Origin: Hymenobacter psychrophilus
GTDB lineage: Bacteria > Bacteroidota > Bacteroidia > Cytophagales > Hymenobacteraceae
Length of the DNA: 64,000 nt
Reading direction: 5' to 3'
Assembly: GCF_900107135.1 (NCBI RefSeq)
Contig: NZ_FNOV01000002.1
Span: forward strand, 62,001 to 126,000
The position numbers and the translations under genes were made by a program. Of this stretch, positions 16,516 to 26,158 are shown piece by piece. The first letter of the stretch is position 1. Each line of letters starts with the position of its first letter. A model generated the notes under the pieces. It worked only from the letters and a program-made list of their open reading frames with translations. It had not been told where the DNA came from and did no database searches.

Positions 16516-16528
16516 ATGCTCAGGCCTG

Positions 16529-16897
16529 CTACTTCGACAGCGTACCCAGCGCCGTCATACTGACGCGGTGCTGGTCGAACAAGGACCGCTGTGCTGGCCG
16601 TAGCATGTCGAGCAGAGCCATCTCATAGTAAAGCTGGGCATCGGCCAGGCGCTGGTCGAGAATAGGCTGCTCGGCGGCGAAGCGGGATTTGAGGTCTTCC
16701 TGCTCACTTAGCATGCGAATGTTAAGCTGCTTGAGGCGCAGGTACTGACCTTCATCGAGCCGGATACGGTCAGCAATGGCACGGGTGAGGGCCGTTGCGC
16801 GGGCCGTAATGCTGGTGGGGTTATCTGTGCGTAAAGCAGCCAGCATGATACCCGGAGCCGCGACAAGCAGACAAACGAAAAGTGCAACTTTCTTCAT
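16529..16897 (-). CDS. Small secreted alpha-helical protein, paralogue C
   Basis: A 122-residue protein from the ATG at 16897; a longer upstream frame would bury the signal peptide (KKVALFVCLLVAAPGIMLAA). It shares the family pattern IRLDEGQYLRLKQLNIRMLS, ILDQRLADAQLYYEMALLDM and LRPAQRSLF with paralogues A and B, and has the same length as B. About 185 bp separate it from B, including an AT-rich stretch that probably holds a separate promoter for B. Function unknown. Confidence 0.7.
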   Translation of the reverse strand: MKKVALFVCLLVAAPGIMLAALRTDNPTSITARATALTRAIADRIRLDEGQYLRLKQLNIRMLSEQEDLKSRFAAEQPILDQRLADAQLYYEMALLDMLRPAQRSLFDQHRVSMTALGTLSK

Positions 16898-17138
16898 GTG
16901 GAAAAGGGTGAGAAGATTGAAAAATGATTGCTTAAGGCTGTTAGCAGCGAATTGCGCTATAAATAGTACAGTTGCTGCCACTCCCACTGGCGCCGGCTGC
17001 TTTATGGGAATAATCAAATGTACACCAAAATGTTAAACTATAAAATGTTTTTTTATAACTATTCTAATCAATAACTTTTATTATAATTATTTACAGCCCT
17101 CATTATCAAGCTATTGATAATGCTATGAAAAAGAAAAA

Positions 17139-17191
17139 CTCCAATCAAAAAAAGTGCAATTACTAGTGTAATTGTCCTTTTTTGATTGGAG
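17139..17191. terminator. Two-part hairpin downstream of the OmpA-family gene
   Basis: The outer stem CTCCAATC-A7-G / C-T6-GATTGGAG (about 17139-17191) encloses an inner perfect stem CAATTAC/GTAATTG (17157-17163, 17168-17174). It lies 42 bp after the minus-strand stop and carries A/T tracts. Confidence 0.7.
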
Positions 17192-17232
17192 CTGGGAGCA
17201 AAAACTACCCGTTCAGGCCACGTTTGCCAGCA

Positions 17233-19182
17233 TTACAGAATTCGGATCTCGATACGGCGGTTCTGTTGGCGGTTGTCTTCGGAATCATTGGGAGCAAGCG
17301 GGCGGGCCTCACCGTAGCCCTTGTAGCGCAGGCGGGCGGCCTCCACGCCCTGGCTCAGCAGGTATCGGTATACCGACTTGGCCCTGTTCTGCGACAACAC
17401 CAAGTTATCGTTGTCGGACCCCACGTCGTCGGTGTGGCCCGATACTTCCACCTGAATAGTAGAATACTGTTTCATGAAGCTCACCAGCCTGTTGAGCTCA
17501 GTGCGTGACTTGGGCTTGAGCTCGTACTGGCTCACATCGAAGAACAGGTTGTTGAGCACCACGCTACGGCCTGCGCCCACCGGGTCGAGGTAAAGGTCGA
17601 GGGTGAGCGGGTCGAAGCTGCGGCGGCTGCTGTAGTCGAAGCTGAGGCTGCGCAGCAGGTATTTATCGGCGGCCGCATACATGGCATACTGACGACCTTC
17701 ATTGAGCACCACGGTGTACTCGCCGGTTTCAGCGTCGGAGTTCACGTACTGCACCAGTTCGTTGGTATTGAGGTCGTAAAGCTGCACGTCGGCAGCAAGA
17801 GGCTTTTTGGTGACAGCATCGAACACCCGGCCCTGGGTGTAGGTACTGGTTTCGCGGGCCCGCACGCTGCTGGGCGCCTCAAACGAGTACAGCTCCACCG
17901 GCTGGTCGCGCTGGCGCTTCACACCCGGCTCGGCCGTGCGCCAGCGCGAGCAGAAGCCCCGGCGATTGTCGGAGCTGATAAATAGCGAAGCCTCGTTCTC
18001 AAACGTATTGAGCGGGTAGCCCAGGTTGCGGGGCGCTTCCCACTTACCATCGGTGGCCAGCTCGCAGCGGTAAATATCGAGGCCACCCATGCCCACCAGC
18101 CCGTCGGTGACATAGTAGAGCGTGGTGCCGCTAGCATGGATGAAGGGGGCCATATCCTTACCCGGCGTGTTTACGGGCGCACCCAAGTTGCGGGCGGGTG
18201 TCCAGTTGCCCTGCTCGTCGAGCGTGGTCACGTAAATGTCTTCCTGCCCCTGCCCGCCGCGCCGCACGCTGGTAAAATACAGCGTGCGTCCATCGGCCGA
18301 AAGCGTGGGCTGGGAGTCCCACTCAGACGAATTGACGTTGCGACCCAGGTTTTCGGGTTTGCTCCAGCTGTTGCCGGTGCGCCGCGAAATGTACAGGTCG
18401 CAGTTGCCTACCGAGTTGGGCCGGTCGCAGGAGGCAAATACCAGCGTTTTACCGTCGCCGGAAATAGCCCCTGCCCCCTCGTTGAACGAGGTGTTGATGG
18501 CCGGCGAGATGGGGGCTGGCGCGCCCATGGTACCATCAGGGTTCTGGCGGCTTATAAACAGGTCTTCGTCGCTGTCGGAAGTGGGCCGGCCCGTGAAGAG
18601 CAGAAAGCGGCTATCGGCGGTGAGCACTGGGAAATACTGAAACCGATAGGTATTGAGCGGCTCGGGCAAGCGCGTGGGTTCGGGGCCGGTGGGCGCGGCT
18701 ATGGCCTTAGCGGCGAATTCGCAGTTGAGCAACTGGCGCCGGGCCTGCGGCGTATTGCGCTGGCTTTTAGGAGCCGTTTTAAGGAACTTCTGGTACGCGT
18801 CGGCGGCCGTGGTGTACTCACCGAAACTCATGGCCAACTCGCCCAGCATAAAGTAGTCGTTGGTGCGGGCTGCATCGACAGGTAGCTTGGGCAGTCCGGT
18901 GCGGTAGGCTTCGAAAGCCGCCTGGTTTTCGCCCATGGCCTTAAGCAAAGAACCCCGTAGCAGATACGGCTCGCCCAGTGAAGGGAATTTCTGGGTGAGT
19001 TGGTCGAGTGTTTCGAGTGCCTTGTTAAAGTCACGGGCCTTGGCCTGCCCCTGGGCCTTATCCCAGAGGCTGCGGGCCTTGGTGTTAGTAGAGCTGAGCC
19101 GCGCCTGCGCCGCGGCCGGCCGCGGCGCAAGGCCACCGGCAGTCAGCAGCACCACCAACAACACGAAGAGCGAACGACGCAT
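17233..19182 (-). CDS. OmpA-family protein with TPR, PD40 and CRD domains (PorE-like)
   Basis: A 649-residue envelope protein. In order: signal peptide (about 1-25, ending PAAAQ); TPR-like helical repeats 30-160 (KARDFNKALETLDQLTQKFP, EYTTAADAYQKFLK); a PD40/WD40-like propeller about 180-425 with repeating SxDGxTLxF units (SGDGKTLVFASCDRPNS, SADGRTLYFTSVRRGGQG); a carboxypeptidase-regulatory-like domain 440-520; and a C-terminal OmpA peptidoglycan-binding domain (SGHTDDVGSDNDNLVLSQNR). This domain order is that of PorE, a type IX secretion component in Porphyromonas, and of related Bacteroidota proteins. No lipobox Cys is seen, unlike lipoprotein PorE. The T9SS role is inference. Confidence 0.85.
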   Translation of the reverse strand: MRRSLFVLLVVLLTAGGLAPRPAAAQARLSSTNTKARSLWDKAQGQAKARDFNKALETLDQLTQKFPSLGEPYLLRGSLLKAMGENQAAFEAYRTGLPKLPVDAARTNDYFMLGELAMSFGEYTTAADAYQKFLKTAPKSQRNTPQARRQLLNCEFAAKAIAAPTGPEPTRLPEPLNTYRFQYFPVLTADSRFLLFTGRPTSDSDEDLFISRQNPDGTMGAPAPISPAINTSFNEGAGAISGDGKTLVFASCDRPNSVGNCDLYISRRTGNSWSKPENLGRNVNSSEWDSQPTLSADGRTLYFTSVRRGGQGQEDIYVTTLDEQGNWTPARNLGAPVNTPGKDMAPFIHASGTTLYYVTDGLVGMGGLDIYRCELATDGKWEAPRNLGYPLNTFENEASLFISSDNRRGFCSRWRTAEPGVKRQRDQPVELYSFEAPSSVRARETSTYTQGRVFDAVTKKPLAADVQLYDLNTNELVQYVNSDAETGEYTVVLNEGRQYAMYAAADKYLLRSLSFDYSSRRSFDPLTLDLYLDPVGAGRSVVLNNLFFDVSQYELKPKSRTELNRLVSFMKQYSTIQVEVSGHTDDVGSDNDNLVLSQNRAKSVYRYLLSQGVEAARLRYKGYGEARPLAPNDSEDNRQQNRRIEIRIL

Positions 19183-19209
19183 ACAAAACGGGCTAAAGAA
19201 GTGAGGACG

Positions 19210-19848
19210 CTAAGGAATATCGAGGTACTTATGGGTCTGTAGCGACACCTGCCAGTGCGGGTGGGCTTTCACGTAGTCCACAATCAGCGGCGTCATGGCC
19301 GAGGCCTTGCTCCACTCGGGCTGCAGATAAAGGCGGCATTCGGGGCCGACCAGCGCGGCGTGCTCCTCGGCCCAGGCAAAGTCGCTTTTATTGAAGACCA
19401 CGATTTTCAGCTCGTGGGCGGCGGCCAGCACCGCGGGTAGCGGAGCCTTAAACTTCTTGGGCGATACGCAAATCCAGTTCCAGTTTCCGCTAAGCGGGTA
19501 GGCACCGCTGGTTTCAATCCAGGTCTGGCAGCCAGCGGCCTGCAAAGCGGCCGTGAGCGGGCCCAGTTCGTGCATAAGCGGCTCGCCCCCGGTTACCACC
19601 ACGTTGCGGCCGGGATGGGCCGTTACAGCCGCTACCAAGTCGGGCAGAGCGTGGCGCGGGTGCGCATCCAAGGGCCACGACTCCTTCACATCGCACCATA
19701 CGCAGCCCACATCGCAGCCGCCGAGGCGGATGAAATAGGCGGCGCGGCCGGTATTGTAGCCCTCGCCCTGAATGGTATAAAATTGCTCCATCACGGGAAG
19801 CGAATCGGCGACCGGCGTGACTGAAGTTAGCGGAAGTACGTGCAGCAA
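19210..19848 (-). CDS. queE: 7-carboxy-7-deazaguanine synthase QueE
   Basis: About 212 residues. A radical-SAM enzyme of queuosine/preQ0 synthesis converting carboxytetrahydropterin to 7-carboxy-7-deazaguanine. Motifs: VMEQFYTIQGEGYNTGRAA, the cluster Cys triad in GGCDVGCVWCDVKESW (C-x3-C-x2-C) and VVVTGGEPLMHELG. Start choice is difficult: the frame opens at a TTG at 19875, but that lies in the U-tract of the folD terminator. I prefer the TTG at 19848, which keeps the family's PVADSLPVME lead; the ATG at 19791 would remove it. 27 bp separates its stop from the PorE-like start. Confidence 0.88.
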   Translation of the reverse strand: MLHVLPLTSVTPVADSLPVMEQFYTIQGEGYNTGRAAYFIRLGGCDVGCVWCDVKESWPLDAHPRHALPDLVAAVTAHPGRNVVVTGGEPLMHELGPLTAALQAAGCQTWIETSGAYPLSGNWNWICVSPKKFKAPLPAVLAAAHELKIVVFNKSDFAWAEEHAALVGPECRLYLQPEWSKASAMTPLIVDYVKAHPHWQVSLQTHKYLDIP

Positions 19849-19865
19849 AACGGGTGATCTTTTGA

Positions 19866-19936
19866 AAAAAAACAAGTCGGGCCGCCGGGAAATCCAACTA
19901 CCGCAGTAACTGGCGCTTTTCCCGGCGGACCGACTT
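19866..19936 (-). terminator. Intrinsic terminator of the lepA-folD strand, upstream of queE
   Basis: A 19-nt stem with one mismatch (19874-19892, 19918-19936), followed on the minus strand by G-T8 (19866-19873). It lies about 90 bp after the folD stop and is a textbook intrinsic terminator. It implies that queE has its own promoter or depends on read-through. Confidence 0.85.
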
Positions 19937-20028
19937 TAAAAGTACTACAACGCCCCGAATTCTGAAAGCCCAGCAGGGGATAATTGGATTTTAGAGTTCT
20001 GGGAAACTCGCTGTCATCCAAATTCCTA

Positions 20029-20931
20029 TTACATCTCCCCTTTCGCAGCCCGCAGCGTATTGAGCAGTAGCATGGCAATGGTCATGGGGCCGACGCCGCC
20101 AGGTACGGGCGTGATATAGGACGTAAGCGGGGCCACCTCGGCAAAGCTCACATCACCTTTCAGGGCCCAGCCAGCTTTCTTGCTGGCGTCCTCCACGCGG
20201 GTCGTACCCACGTCAATCACCACCGCTCCGGGCTTTACCATATCAGCCGTTACGAAACCGGGACGACCTAGGGCCGCCACTAGGATGTCGGCCGTGCGGG
20301 TGATTTCGGGCAGGTTCTGGGTGCGCGAGTGGCATAAAGTAACCGTGCAGTTACCAGGCTCCAGGTTCTTGGCCAGCAAGATGCTAACCGGCGTACCTAC
20401 AATGTTGGAGCGCCCAATAACCACGCAGTGCTTGCCGTCGGTGGGCAGGCCATAGCGGCGCAGCAGCTCCACGATGCCCGAGGGCGTGGCCGGCAGCAAG
20501 GCCGGCAGCCCTGCCACCATCCGCCCGATGTTCATCGGGTGGAAACCGTCCACATCCTTCTCCGGCCGCACCGCCTCAATCACCTTATTGGTGTCGATGT
20601 GGCGGGGCAACGGCAGTTGCACAATGAACCCATCGATTTGCGGGTCCTCGTTCAGCTCGGCCACCTTGGCCAGCAGTTCGGCTTCCGTGATGGAGTCCTC
20701 GTAGCGGAGCAGGGTGCTTTCGAAGCCCACCCGCTCGCAGGCCAGCACCTTGTTGCGCACATAGGTTTCCGAGCCGCCATCGTGGCCCACCAGAATGGCG
20801 GCTAGGTGCGGCGTTTTGTAGCCAGCAACCTTGCGGGCGGCTACTTCGGCCGCAATTTCAACTTTGATGTCCTCGGCGGTTTGCTTGCCGTCGATCAGGC
20901 GGTAGGTTATGGCGTCGGGGGCGCTCGTCAT
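20029..20931 (-). CDS. folD: Bifunctional methylenetetrahydrofolate dehydrogenase / methenyltetrahydrofolate cyclohydrolase
   Basis: A 300-residue one-carbon enzyme interconverting 5,10-methylene-, methenyl- and 10-formyl-THF. Conserved blocks: [19 protein letters not shown] (catalytic Lys region), [61 protein letters not shown] (Rossmann) and the C-terminal [15 protein letters not shown]. The start is the ATG at 20931 ([20 protein letters not shown]). It follows a 65-codon gene by 15 bp, so the two are probably one operon. Confidence 0.96.
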   Translation of the reverse strand: MTSAPDAITYRLIDGKQTAEDIKVEIAAEVAARKVAGYKTPHLAAILVGHDGGSETYVRNKVLACERVGFESTLLRYEDSITEAELLAKVAELNEDPQIDGFIVQLPLPRHIDTNKVIEAVRPEKDVDGFHPMNIGRMVAGLPALLPATPSGIVELLRRYGLPTDGKHCVVIGRSNIVGTPVSILLAKNLEPGNCTVTLCHSRTQNLPEITRTADILVAALGRPGFVTADMVKPGAVVIDVGTTRVEDASKKAGWALKGDVSFAEVAPLTSYITPVPGGVGPMTIAMLLLNTLRAAKGEM

Positions 20932-20946
20932 GCGGCAGGAAGTGGG

Positions 20947-21144
20947 TTAGGCGGAGGGCTTGTCGGCCGCGGCGTCGGCAACCGAGGCTTCGTAGGCGGT
21001 AATGGCTTCGGCACCGGCTTCGAGCAGGGCTTTTTCCATCACGGGCCAATCGTCGCGCCAGCGGAACTTACGCTCCTGGCCCTTACGGATTTTCTCCAGT
21101 TGGTCGTGGCTGCGACAGTTCTTCACGAGATGATGGTCAGACAT
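20947..21144 (-). CDS. Small conserved hypothetical protein upstream of folD
   Basis: A 65-residue, highly charged protein (MSDHHLVKNCRSHDQLEKIR, then a basic/aromatic KFRWRDDWPVMEKALLEAG) with no signal peptide or membrane segment. It has no family name that I know. Codon use matches the neighbours, and it ends 15 bp before folD, which supports a real gene. The HxLVKNCRSHDQLEKI start, with a single Cys, may help find homologues. Confidence 0.6.
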   Translation of the reverse strand: MSDHHLVKNCRSHDQLEKIRKGQERKFRWRDDWPVMEKALLEAGAEAITAYEASVADAAADKPSA

Positions 21145-21216
21145 GGTTTGAGGGAAAGCAACACACGCCCGGTTAAGAAGTGCATCAGATGAAAAAATGA
21201 GGATGTACGTGCAAAA

Positions 21217-21243
21217 AAAACGCGCCTGTCAACGGCGCGTTTT
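21217..21243 (-). terminator. Terminator after lepA
   Basis: A 10-bp stem AAAACGCGCC / GGCGCGTTTT (21217-21226, 21234-21243), a few bases past the lepA stop. Further A residues at 21213-21216 give a U-tract on the minus strand. Confidence 0.85.
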
Positions 21244-21248
21244 AGTCG

Positions 21249-23036
21249 TCAGTCAAGCTTAAGTACGGCCAAGAAGGCCTCCTGTGGAATCTCCACGGAG
21301 CCTACCTGGCGCATGCGCTTCTTGCCTTCCTTCTGCTTTTCGAGCAGCTTGCGCTTGCGGCTGATGTCGCCGCCATAGCACTTGGCAATTACGTTTTTGC
21401 GCAGGGCTTTCACCGTTTCGCGCGAAATGATTTTTTGGCCGATACTGGCCTGAATGGCAATTTCGAACTGCTGGCGGGGCAACAGCTCGCGCAGCTTTTC
21501 GCACAGCCGGCGGCCCCACTCGTAGCTCTTGCTGCGGTGCACGATGGCCGATAGCGCATCAACCTTCTCGCCGTTGAGCATGATGTCGAGCTTCACCATG
21601 TCCGACTCGCGGAAGCCGATCAACTCGTAGTCGAGCGAGGCGTAGCCGCGGCTGATGGTTTTGAGCTTGTCGAAGAAGTCGAATACGATTTCCGACAGCG
21701 GCAGCTCGAAGGTCATTTCTACCCGCTCGCTCGTCAGGTAGCTCTGGCCTTTGATAACGCCACGCTTTTCCATGCACAGCGTGATGATCGGGCCCACATA
21801 ATCGGCGGCCGTGATGATCTGGGCCTTGATGAAGGGCTCCTCGATGTGCTTGATCATGTTCGGCTCCGGCATTTCGCTCGGCGCGTTGATGGTCAGCAGC
21901 TGGTCTTTGGTACCGGTGGCGTGGAACTGCACGCTGGGCACGGTGGTAATCACCGTCATGTTGAACTCGCGCTCCAGGCGCTCCTGCACGATTTCCATGT
22001 GCAGCATGCCCAGGAAACCGCAGCGGAAGCCGAAGCCCAAGGCCACCGACGTTTCGGGCTCCCACACCAGGGAGGCGTCATTGAGCTGGAGCTTCTCCAT
22101 GCACGAGCGCAACTCCTCGTATTCGGTGGTATCGACGGGGTAGATGCCGGCGAAAACCATCGGCTTTACATCGGCAAAACCCTTAATGGCTTCCTTTGTG
22201 GGGTTTGCGACGTGCGTAATGGTGTCGCCCACTTTCACTTCGCGGGCTTCCTTGATGCCCGAAATGAGGTAGCCCACGTTGCCGGCGCCCATTTCCTGGC
22301 GCGGCTCCTGGTTGAGGCCCAGGATGCCGATTTCGTCGGCGCCGTACTCCTTGCCGGTGGCCATGAAGCGGAGCTTGTCGCCCTTCCGCATGGTGCCGTT
22401 CTTGATGCGGAACAGCACCTCGATACCACGGTAGGAGTTGAAAACGGAGTCGAAAATGAGGGCCTGCAACGGCGCCTCGGGGTCGCCTTTAGGGGCCGGT
22501 ACCCGCTCGATGATGGCATTGAGGATGCCTTCGATGCCGAGGCCGGTTTTGCCGGAAGCGTGCAGGATGTCTTCGTACTCACAGCCGATGAGGTCCACGA
22601 TTTCGTCGCTCACCTCCTCGGGCATGGCGTGGGGCAGGTCGATTTTGTTGAGGACGGGGATGATTTCCAGGTCGGCCCCGATGGCGAGGTAGAGGTTGGA
22701 AATCGTCTGGGCCTCGATGCCCTGCGAGGCATCCACGATGAGCAGCGCACCCTCGCAGGCGGCAATACTGCGGCTTACTTCGTAGCTGAAATCGACGTGG
22801 CCGGGGGTGTCAATCAGGTTGAGCGTATAGATTTCCCCTTTATAGGGATACTGCATCTGGATGGCGTGGCTCTTGATGGTAATGCCCCGCTCCCGCTCCA
22901 GGTCCATGTTGTCGAGCAGCTGGGCCTGCATGTCGCGCTTGGCCACGGTGCTCGTGAATTCGAGCAGGCGGTCGGCGAGCGTGCTTTTGCCGTGGTCGAT
23001 GTGGGCAATGATGCAGAAATTGCGGATGTTCTTCAC
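21249..23036 (-). CDS. lepA: Elongation factor 4 (LepA)
   Basis: A 595-residue translational GTPase that back-translocates or rescues stalled ribosomes. G-domain motifs are at the N-terminus: [20 protein letters not shown] (P-loop), [10 protein letters not shown] (switch I), [14 protein letters not shown] and NKIDLPHA. It has the LepA-specific C-terminal domain ending [20 protein letters not shown] and then [15 protein letters not shown]. Length matches the family (about 600). The 204 bp to the divergent GlcG-like gene hold both promoters. Confidence 0.97.
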   Translation of the reverse strand: MKNIRNFCIIAHIDHGKSTLADRLLEFTSTVAKRDMQAQLLDNMDLERERGITIKSHAIQMQYPYKGEIYTLNLIDTPGHVDFSYEVSRSIAACEGALLIVDASQGIEAQTISNLYLAIGADLEIIPVLNKIDLPHAMPEEVSDEIVDLIGCEYEDILHASGKTGLGIEGILNAIIERVPAPKGDPEAPLQALIFDSVFNSYRGIEVLFRIKNGTMRKGDKLRFMATGKEYGADEIGILGLNQEPRQEMGAGNVGYLISGIKEAREVKVGDTITHVANPTKEAIKGFADVKPMVFAGIYPVDTTEYEELRSCMEKLQLNDASLVWEPETSVALGFGFRCGFLGMLHMEIVQERLEREFNMTVITTVPSVQFHATGTKDQLLTINAPSEMPEPNMIKHIEEPFIKAQIITAADYVGPIITLCMEKRGVIKGQSYLTSERVEMTFELPLSEIVFDFFDKLKTISRGYASLDYELIGFRESDMVKLDIMLNGEKVDALSAIVHRSKSYEWGRRLCEKLRELLPRQQFEIAIQASIGQKIISRETVKALRKNVIAKCYGGDISRKRKLLEKQKEGKKRMRQVGSVEIPQEAFLAVLKLD

Positions 23037-23240
23037 TGGAGGCAGTTTTTTCTAGGTTCAAAGGTACGCAACGACGCCCGGATATGCTACGGCCGCCTGG
23101 TAGCCTTGGCAACCGGCGGCCGTAGCAACCCTCACCGCTGCTTGGCCACGGCAGGGGCCCGACCACCATTACAGCGGCCGCAGCCGAACTATCTTTTGGG
23201 CTCCAACCCGCGTATAAAAGTATTCACCAACTAAATTCCC

Positions 23241-23642
23241 ATGAACTCTATCAATCTCCAGCAGGCCCAGCAGATTATTGAAGCCGCCCGCCAAAAGTCG
23301 CAGGAAATGGGCGTAAAAATGAACATTGCGGTGGTAGATGCCGGGGCCAACCTCGTAGCCTTCGCCCGCATGGACGGCGCCTGGCTGGGTTCGCTTGACA
23401 TCTCCATTAAGAAAGCCAAAACGGCCCGCTTCTTCGATATGCCCACCGGCGAGGTCGGCAAAATTTCGCAGCCCGGCGGTTCGCTTTTCGGCATCGAGCA
23501 CTCCAACGGCGGCCTCATTACCTTCCCAGGCGGCCTGCCTATTAAGCAGGGCGACGAAATTGTGGGGGCCATCGGCGTATCGGGCGACTCGGTGGAGAAC
23601 GACCACACGGTGGCCGAAGCCGGCATGAAGGCGCTGAAGTAG
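23241..23642 (+). CDS. GlcG/HbpS-like heme-binding family protein (DUF336)
   Basis: A 133-residue soluble protein without a signal peptide. It matches the GlcG/HbpS/PduO-C pattern: [71 protein letters not shown] and [13 protein letters not shown]. Family members bind heme or cobalamin or accompany oxidation of small acids. The cytosolic location argues against an extracellular heme sensor of the HbpS type. It lies 149 bp upstream of the formaldehyde dehydrogenase gene with a terminator-like hairpin between them. Confidence 0.85.
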   Translation: MNSINLQQAQQIIEAARQKSQEMGVKMNIAVVDAGANLVAFARMDGAWLGSLDISIKKAKTARFFDMPTGEVGKISQPGGSLFGIEHSNGGLITFPGGLPIKQGDEIVGAIGVSGDSVENDHTVAEAGMKALK

Positions 23643-23711
23643 CCGGTTGCGGCCGGCCTGCCTTGGTGCCAACACAAACCTTATGGCGCCAACCGGCCTT
23701 GCAGTAGAACA

Positions 23712-23757
23712 CCAAACGGCGGTCTTCCTTTATGGTGAAGGCCGCCGTCTGGCTTTT
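23712..23757 (+). terminator. Hairpin terminator after the GlcG-like gene
   Basis: Stem ACGGCGG / CCGCCGT (23716-23722, 23741-23747) with an additional inner CTTC/GAAG pair, followed by CTTTTT. Confidence 0.65.
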
Positions 23758-23791
23758 TACACCTTATCTACCACTTCCACAACCCACTATC

Positions 23792-25024
23792 ATGGCCAAC
23801 AACAGAGGCGTAGTTTACCTGGAGCCCGGCAAAGTAGCCGTTCAGGATATCGACTTTCCAGAGCTGAAAAACCCGAAAGGCAAAAAAATCACGCACGGCG
23901 TGATTCTCAAGGTTATATCGACCAACATCTGCGGCTCGGACCAGCATATGGTACGTGGCCGCACTACAGCGCCGGCCGGGCTGATTCTGGGCCACGAAAT
24001 AACTGGCGAGGTGATTGAGGCGGGCGCCGATGTGGAGTTTCTCAAGAAGGGCGACCTAGTATCGGTGCCGTTTAACGTGGCCTGTGGCCGGTGCCGCACC
24101 TGCAAGGAGATGAAAACCGGCATTTGTCTGAGCGTGAATGAGGGCCGCGCCGGGGGCGCCTACGGCTACGTGGACATGGGTGGCTGGATTGGCGGGCAGG
24201 CCGAATATGTGATGGTTCCCTACGCTGATTTCAACCTGCTCCGGTTCCCGAACAAAGACCAGGCGATGGAGAAAATCCGCGACCTGACCATGCTGAGCGA
24301 CATTTTCCCGACGGGTTTCCACGGGGCGGTGAAGGCCGGCGTAGGCCCGGGCACCACCGTGTACATTGCCGGCGCCGGGCCGGTAGGACTGGCCGCCGCG
24401 GCTTCGGCCCAGCTGCTGGGCGCGGCCGTGGTAATTGTGGGCGATATGAACAAGGCCCGCCTGGCGCACGCCCGCTCATTCGGCTGTGAAACCGTGGACC
24501 TGACGCTCGACGCCACCCTGACCGAGCAGATCACCCAGATTCTGGGCGTGCCGGAAATCGACTGCGCCGTTGACTGCGTGGGCTTTGAAGCCAGCGGGCA
24601 CGGCACCGACTCCAAGAAGGAAGTACCGGCGGCCGTGCTCAACTCGCTCATGGAAATAACCCGCGCCGGGGGCTCCATCGGCATTCCCGGCCTCTACGTA
24701 ACCGAAGACCCGGGTGCCGAGGACAAGGCCGCTCAGAAAGGCAGCCTTTCCATCCGGTTCGGGCTGGGCTGGGCCAAAAGCCACTCGTTCCATACCGGCC
24801 AGACGCCCGTGATGAGCTACAACCGCCAACTCATGCAGGCTATTTTATACGACAAAGTGCAGATTGCCAAGGCCGTGAACGTGGAGGTTATCAGCCTCGA
24901 CGACGCGCCCCGCGGCTACGAGGAATTCGACAGCGGCGTGGCCAAAAAGTTTGTCATCAACCCCCACAACCTGATTCCGGACGTGAAACCCAAGGCCAAA
25001 AAGAAGGAAAAGGAAACGGCGTAA
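23792..25024 (+). CDS. fdhA: Glutathione-independent formaldehyde dehydrogenase (zinc MDR family)
   Basis: A 410-residue zinc-dependent medium-chain dehydrogenase. The start is the ATG at 23792 (MANNRGVVYLEPGKVAVQDI), as in Pseudomonas-type FdhA. Catalytic zinc residues: Cys47 in NICGSDQHMVRGR and His in LGHEITGEV. The structural-zinc Cys cluster is CGRCRTCKEMKTGIC. The NAD-binding loop is AGAGPVGLAAAASAQLLGA. The family usually carries tightly bound NAD and can disproportionate aldehydes; the true substrate may be a broader aldehyde or alcohol. The C-terminus ends in a basic KPKAKKKEKE tail. Terminator 22 bp downstream. Confidence 0.9.
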   Translation: MANNRGVVYLEPGKVAVQDIDFPELKNPKGKKITHGVILKVISTNICGSDQHMVRGRTTAPAGLILGHEITGEVIEAGADVEFLKKGDLVSVPFNVACGRCRTCKEMKTGICLSVNEGRAGGAYGYVDMGGWIGGQAEYVMVPYADFNLLRFPNKDQAMEKIRDLTMLSDIFPTGFHGAVKAGVGPGTTVYIAGAGPVGLAAAASAQLLGAAVVIVGDMNKARLAHARSFGCETVDLTLDATLTEQITQILGVPEIDCAVDCVGFEASGHGTDSKKEVPAAVLNSLMEITRAGGSIGIPGLYVTEDPGAEDKAAQKGSLSIRFGLGWAKSHSFHTGQTPVMSYNRQLMQAILYDKVQIAKAVNVEVISLDDAPRGYEEFDSGVAKKFVINPHNLIPDVKPKAKKKEKETA

Positions 25025-25046
25025 GGTCGGTTAGACTTTATAGTGG

Positions 25047-25080
25047 AAATGCCCCGGCGGATTCGTCGGGGCATTTTTTT
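25047..25080 (+). terminator. Intrinsic terminator after fdhA
   Basis: AAATGCCCCG / CGGGGCATTT stem (25047-25056, 25067-25076) with T-run to 25080. The next 187 bp to the stop of the convergent gene hold no gene that I can support. Confidence 0.9.
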
Positions 25081-25267
25081 GTGTCTTTATAACTCGAAAA
25101 AGGGCCGCTAGCCCGTACCGCTAAGCTTTGGCTCGGCGTATCGATGCTGACGATGAAACCAATTATGAGGGTGATGCGAAGCCGGAGCTGCACGCTACAT
25201 CCCGAGTGCGTAAGCGCTGGCTGAAACACTGCTTCAGCAGCGTCTTCAGTGGCCCATACAGCCGTTG

Positions 25268-26020
25268 TTACCGCGCGTTGATAGCCCGCATATAGCCTGC
25301 CCGCAGAACAAGCAGCAAATAGAAGAACAGCAGCGCAGCGGCAATTGCCAGGTGGTCGCCGTCGATGATAGTCATGATGGTATAGAGGCCCGTAAACATG
25401 AGTGGTAAGAATACCACTGCATCGACCAGCACGGCTGGCCACGAATTGTATTTGGGCTTCTCGAAAAGCAGCGCGGGCAGGCGCGCGGGCCACAAAGCGA
25501 GCAGAAACAGTCCGTTGCTGATAAGCCAGCACCCGAAAAGTGCCGCCTGCCCATACATCAGCGGAATGCCAATCGAGTCAGCGAAGGGCGGGAAGTCGCC
25601 GCGGATAGCACGGTAATAGTGATACCAATAGAGGGCAGCGAGTAATGTAGCCCACCCGATATTCAGCCAGATGAGAAATCCGGCTTTACTCACCGTTTTC
25701 AGCCGCCGGAACCGTGCCCGGGTTTGTACTCGGTTGGCTCGTAAAAACAACAGAACCGTCAGGCTGCTGATAGCTATGCCGGAGCCGATATCGAGCCAGG
25801 TATTGCGGCTGGTGCGCCATGCTACTTCCGTTGCGTAGTAGGCCTGCCGGGTCTCCGCCTCGTTGCCTGAACCAAGCTGCGGCTGCAGAGCATATAGGTC
25901 GTTGATGCTCTTGCCCGGAACCAAGGCCGGCATAAAAAACCCAGTCAGCCAAACAAGTAACCCGAGCAATATCAAGCCTGCACATACAACCTGCAAATTC
26001 CGGGGCATTCGTTTCGGCAT
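25268..26020 (-). CDS. Hypothetical integral membrane protein
   Basis: A 250-residue protein with about six hydrophobic segments: [21 protein letters not shown] (12-32), a pair around [16 protein letters not shown] and [54 protein letters not shown] and [16 protein letters not shown]. The loop after TM1 holds [21 protein letters not shown] recognise no family. It starts with basic residues (MPKRMPR), so the N-terminus is probably inside. Codon use is a little less GC-rich than its neighbours. Confidence 0.65.
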   Translation of the reverse strand: MPKRMPRNLQVVCAGLILLGLLVWLTGFFMPALVPGKSINDLYALQPQLGSGNEAETRQAYYATEVAWRTSRNTWLDIGSGIAISSLTVLLFLRANRVQTRARFRRLKTVSKAGFLIWLNIGWATLLAALYWYHYYRAIRGDFPPFADSIGIPLMYGQAALFGCWLISNGLFLLALWPARLPALLFEKPKYNSWPAVLVDAVVFLPLMFTGLYTIMTIIDGDHLAIAAALLFFYLLLVLRAGYMRAINAR

Positions 26021-26158
26021 GGCGTAAAACTACCGTGTTTAAGTAGATGCCGGCCTACTACATTTGCGCACCACTCCCGGTTTCGGGTGCCTGCAACGCG
26101 CCCCCGCTGCCTGTTTCGTACCTTAGCCCTTCCAAAACCCACCCAACAACCCGCCCCT

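Noticed and set aside
21846..23234. 462-codon frame opposite lepA
   Set aside because: Mirror frame of a strongly conserved gene; no recognisable protein features.
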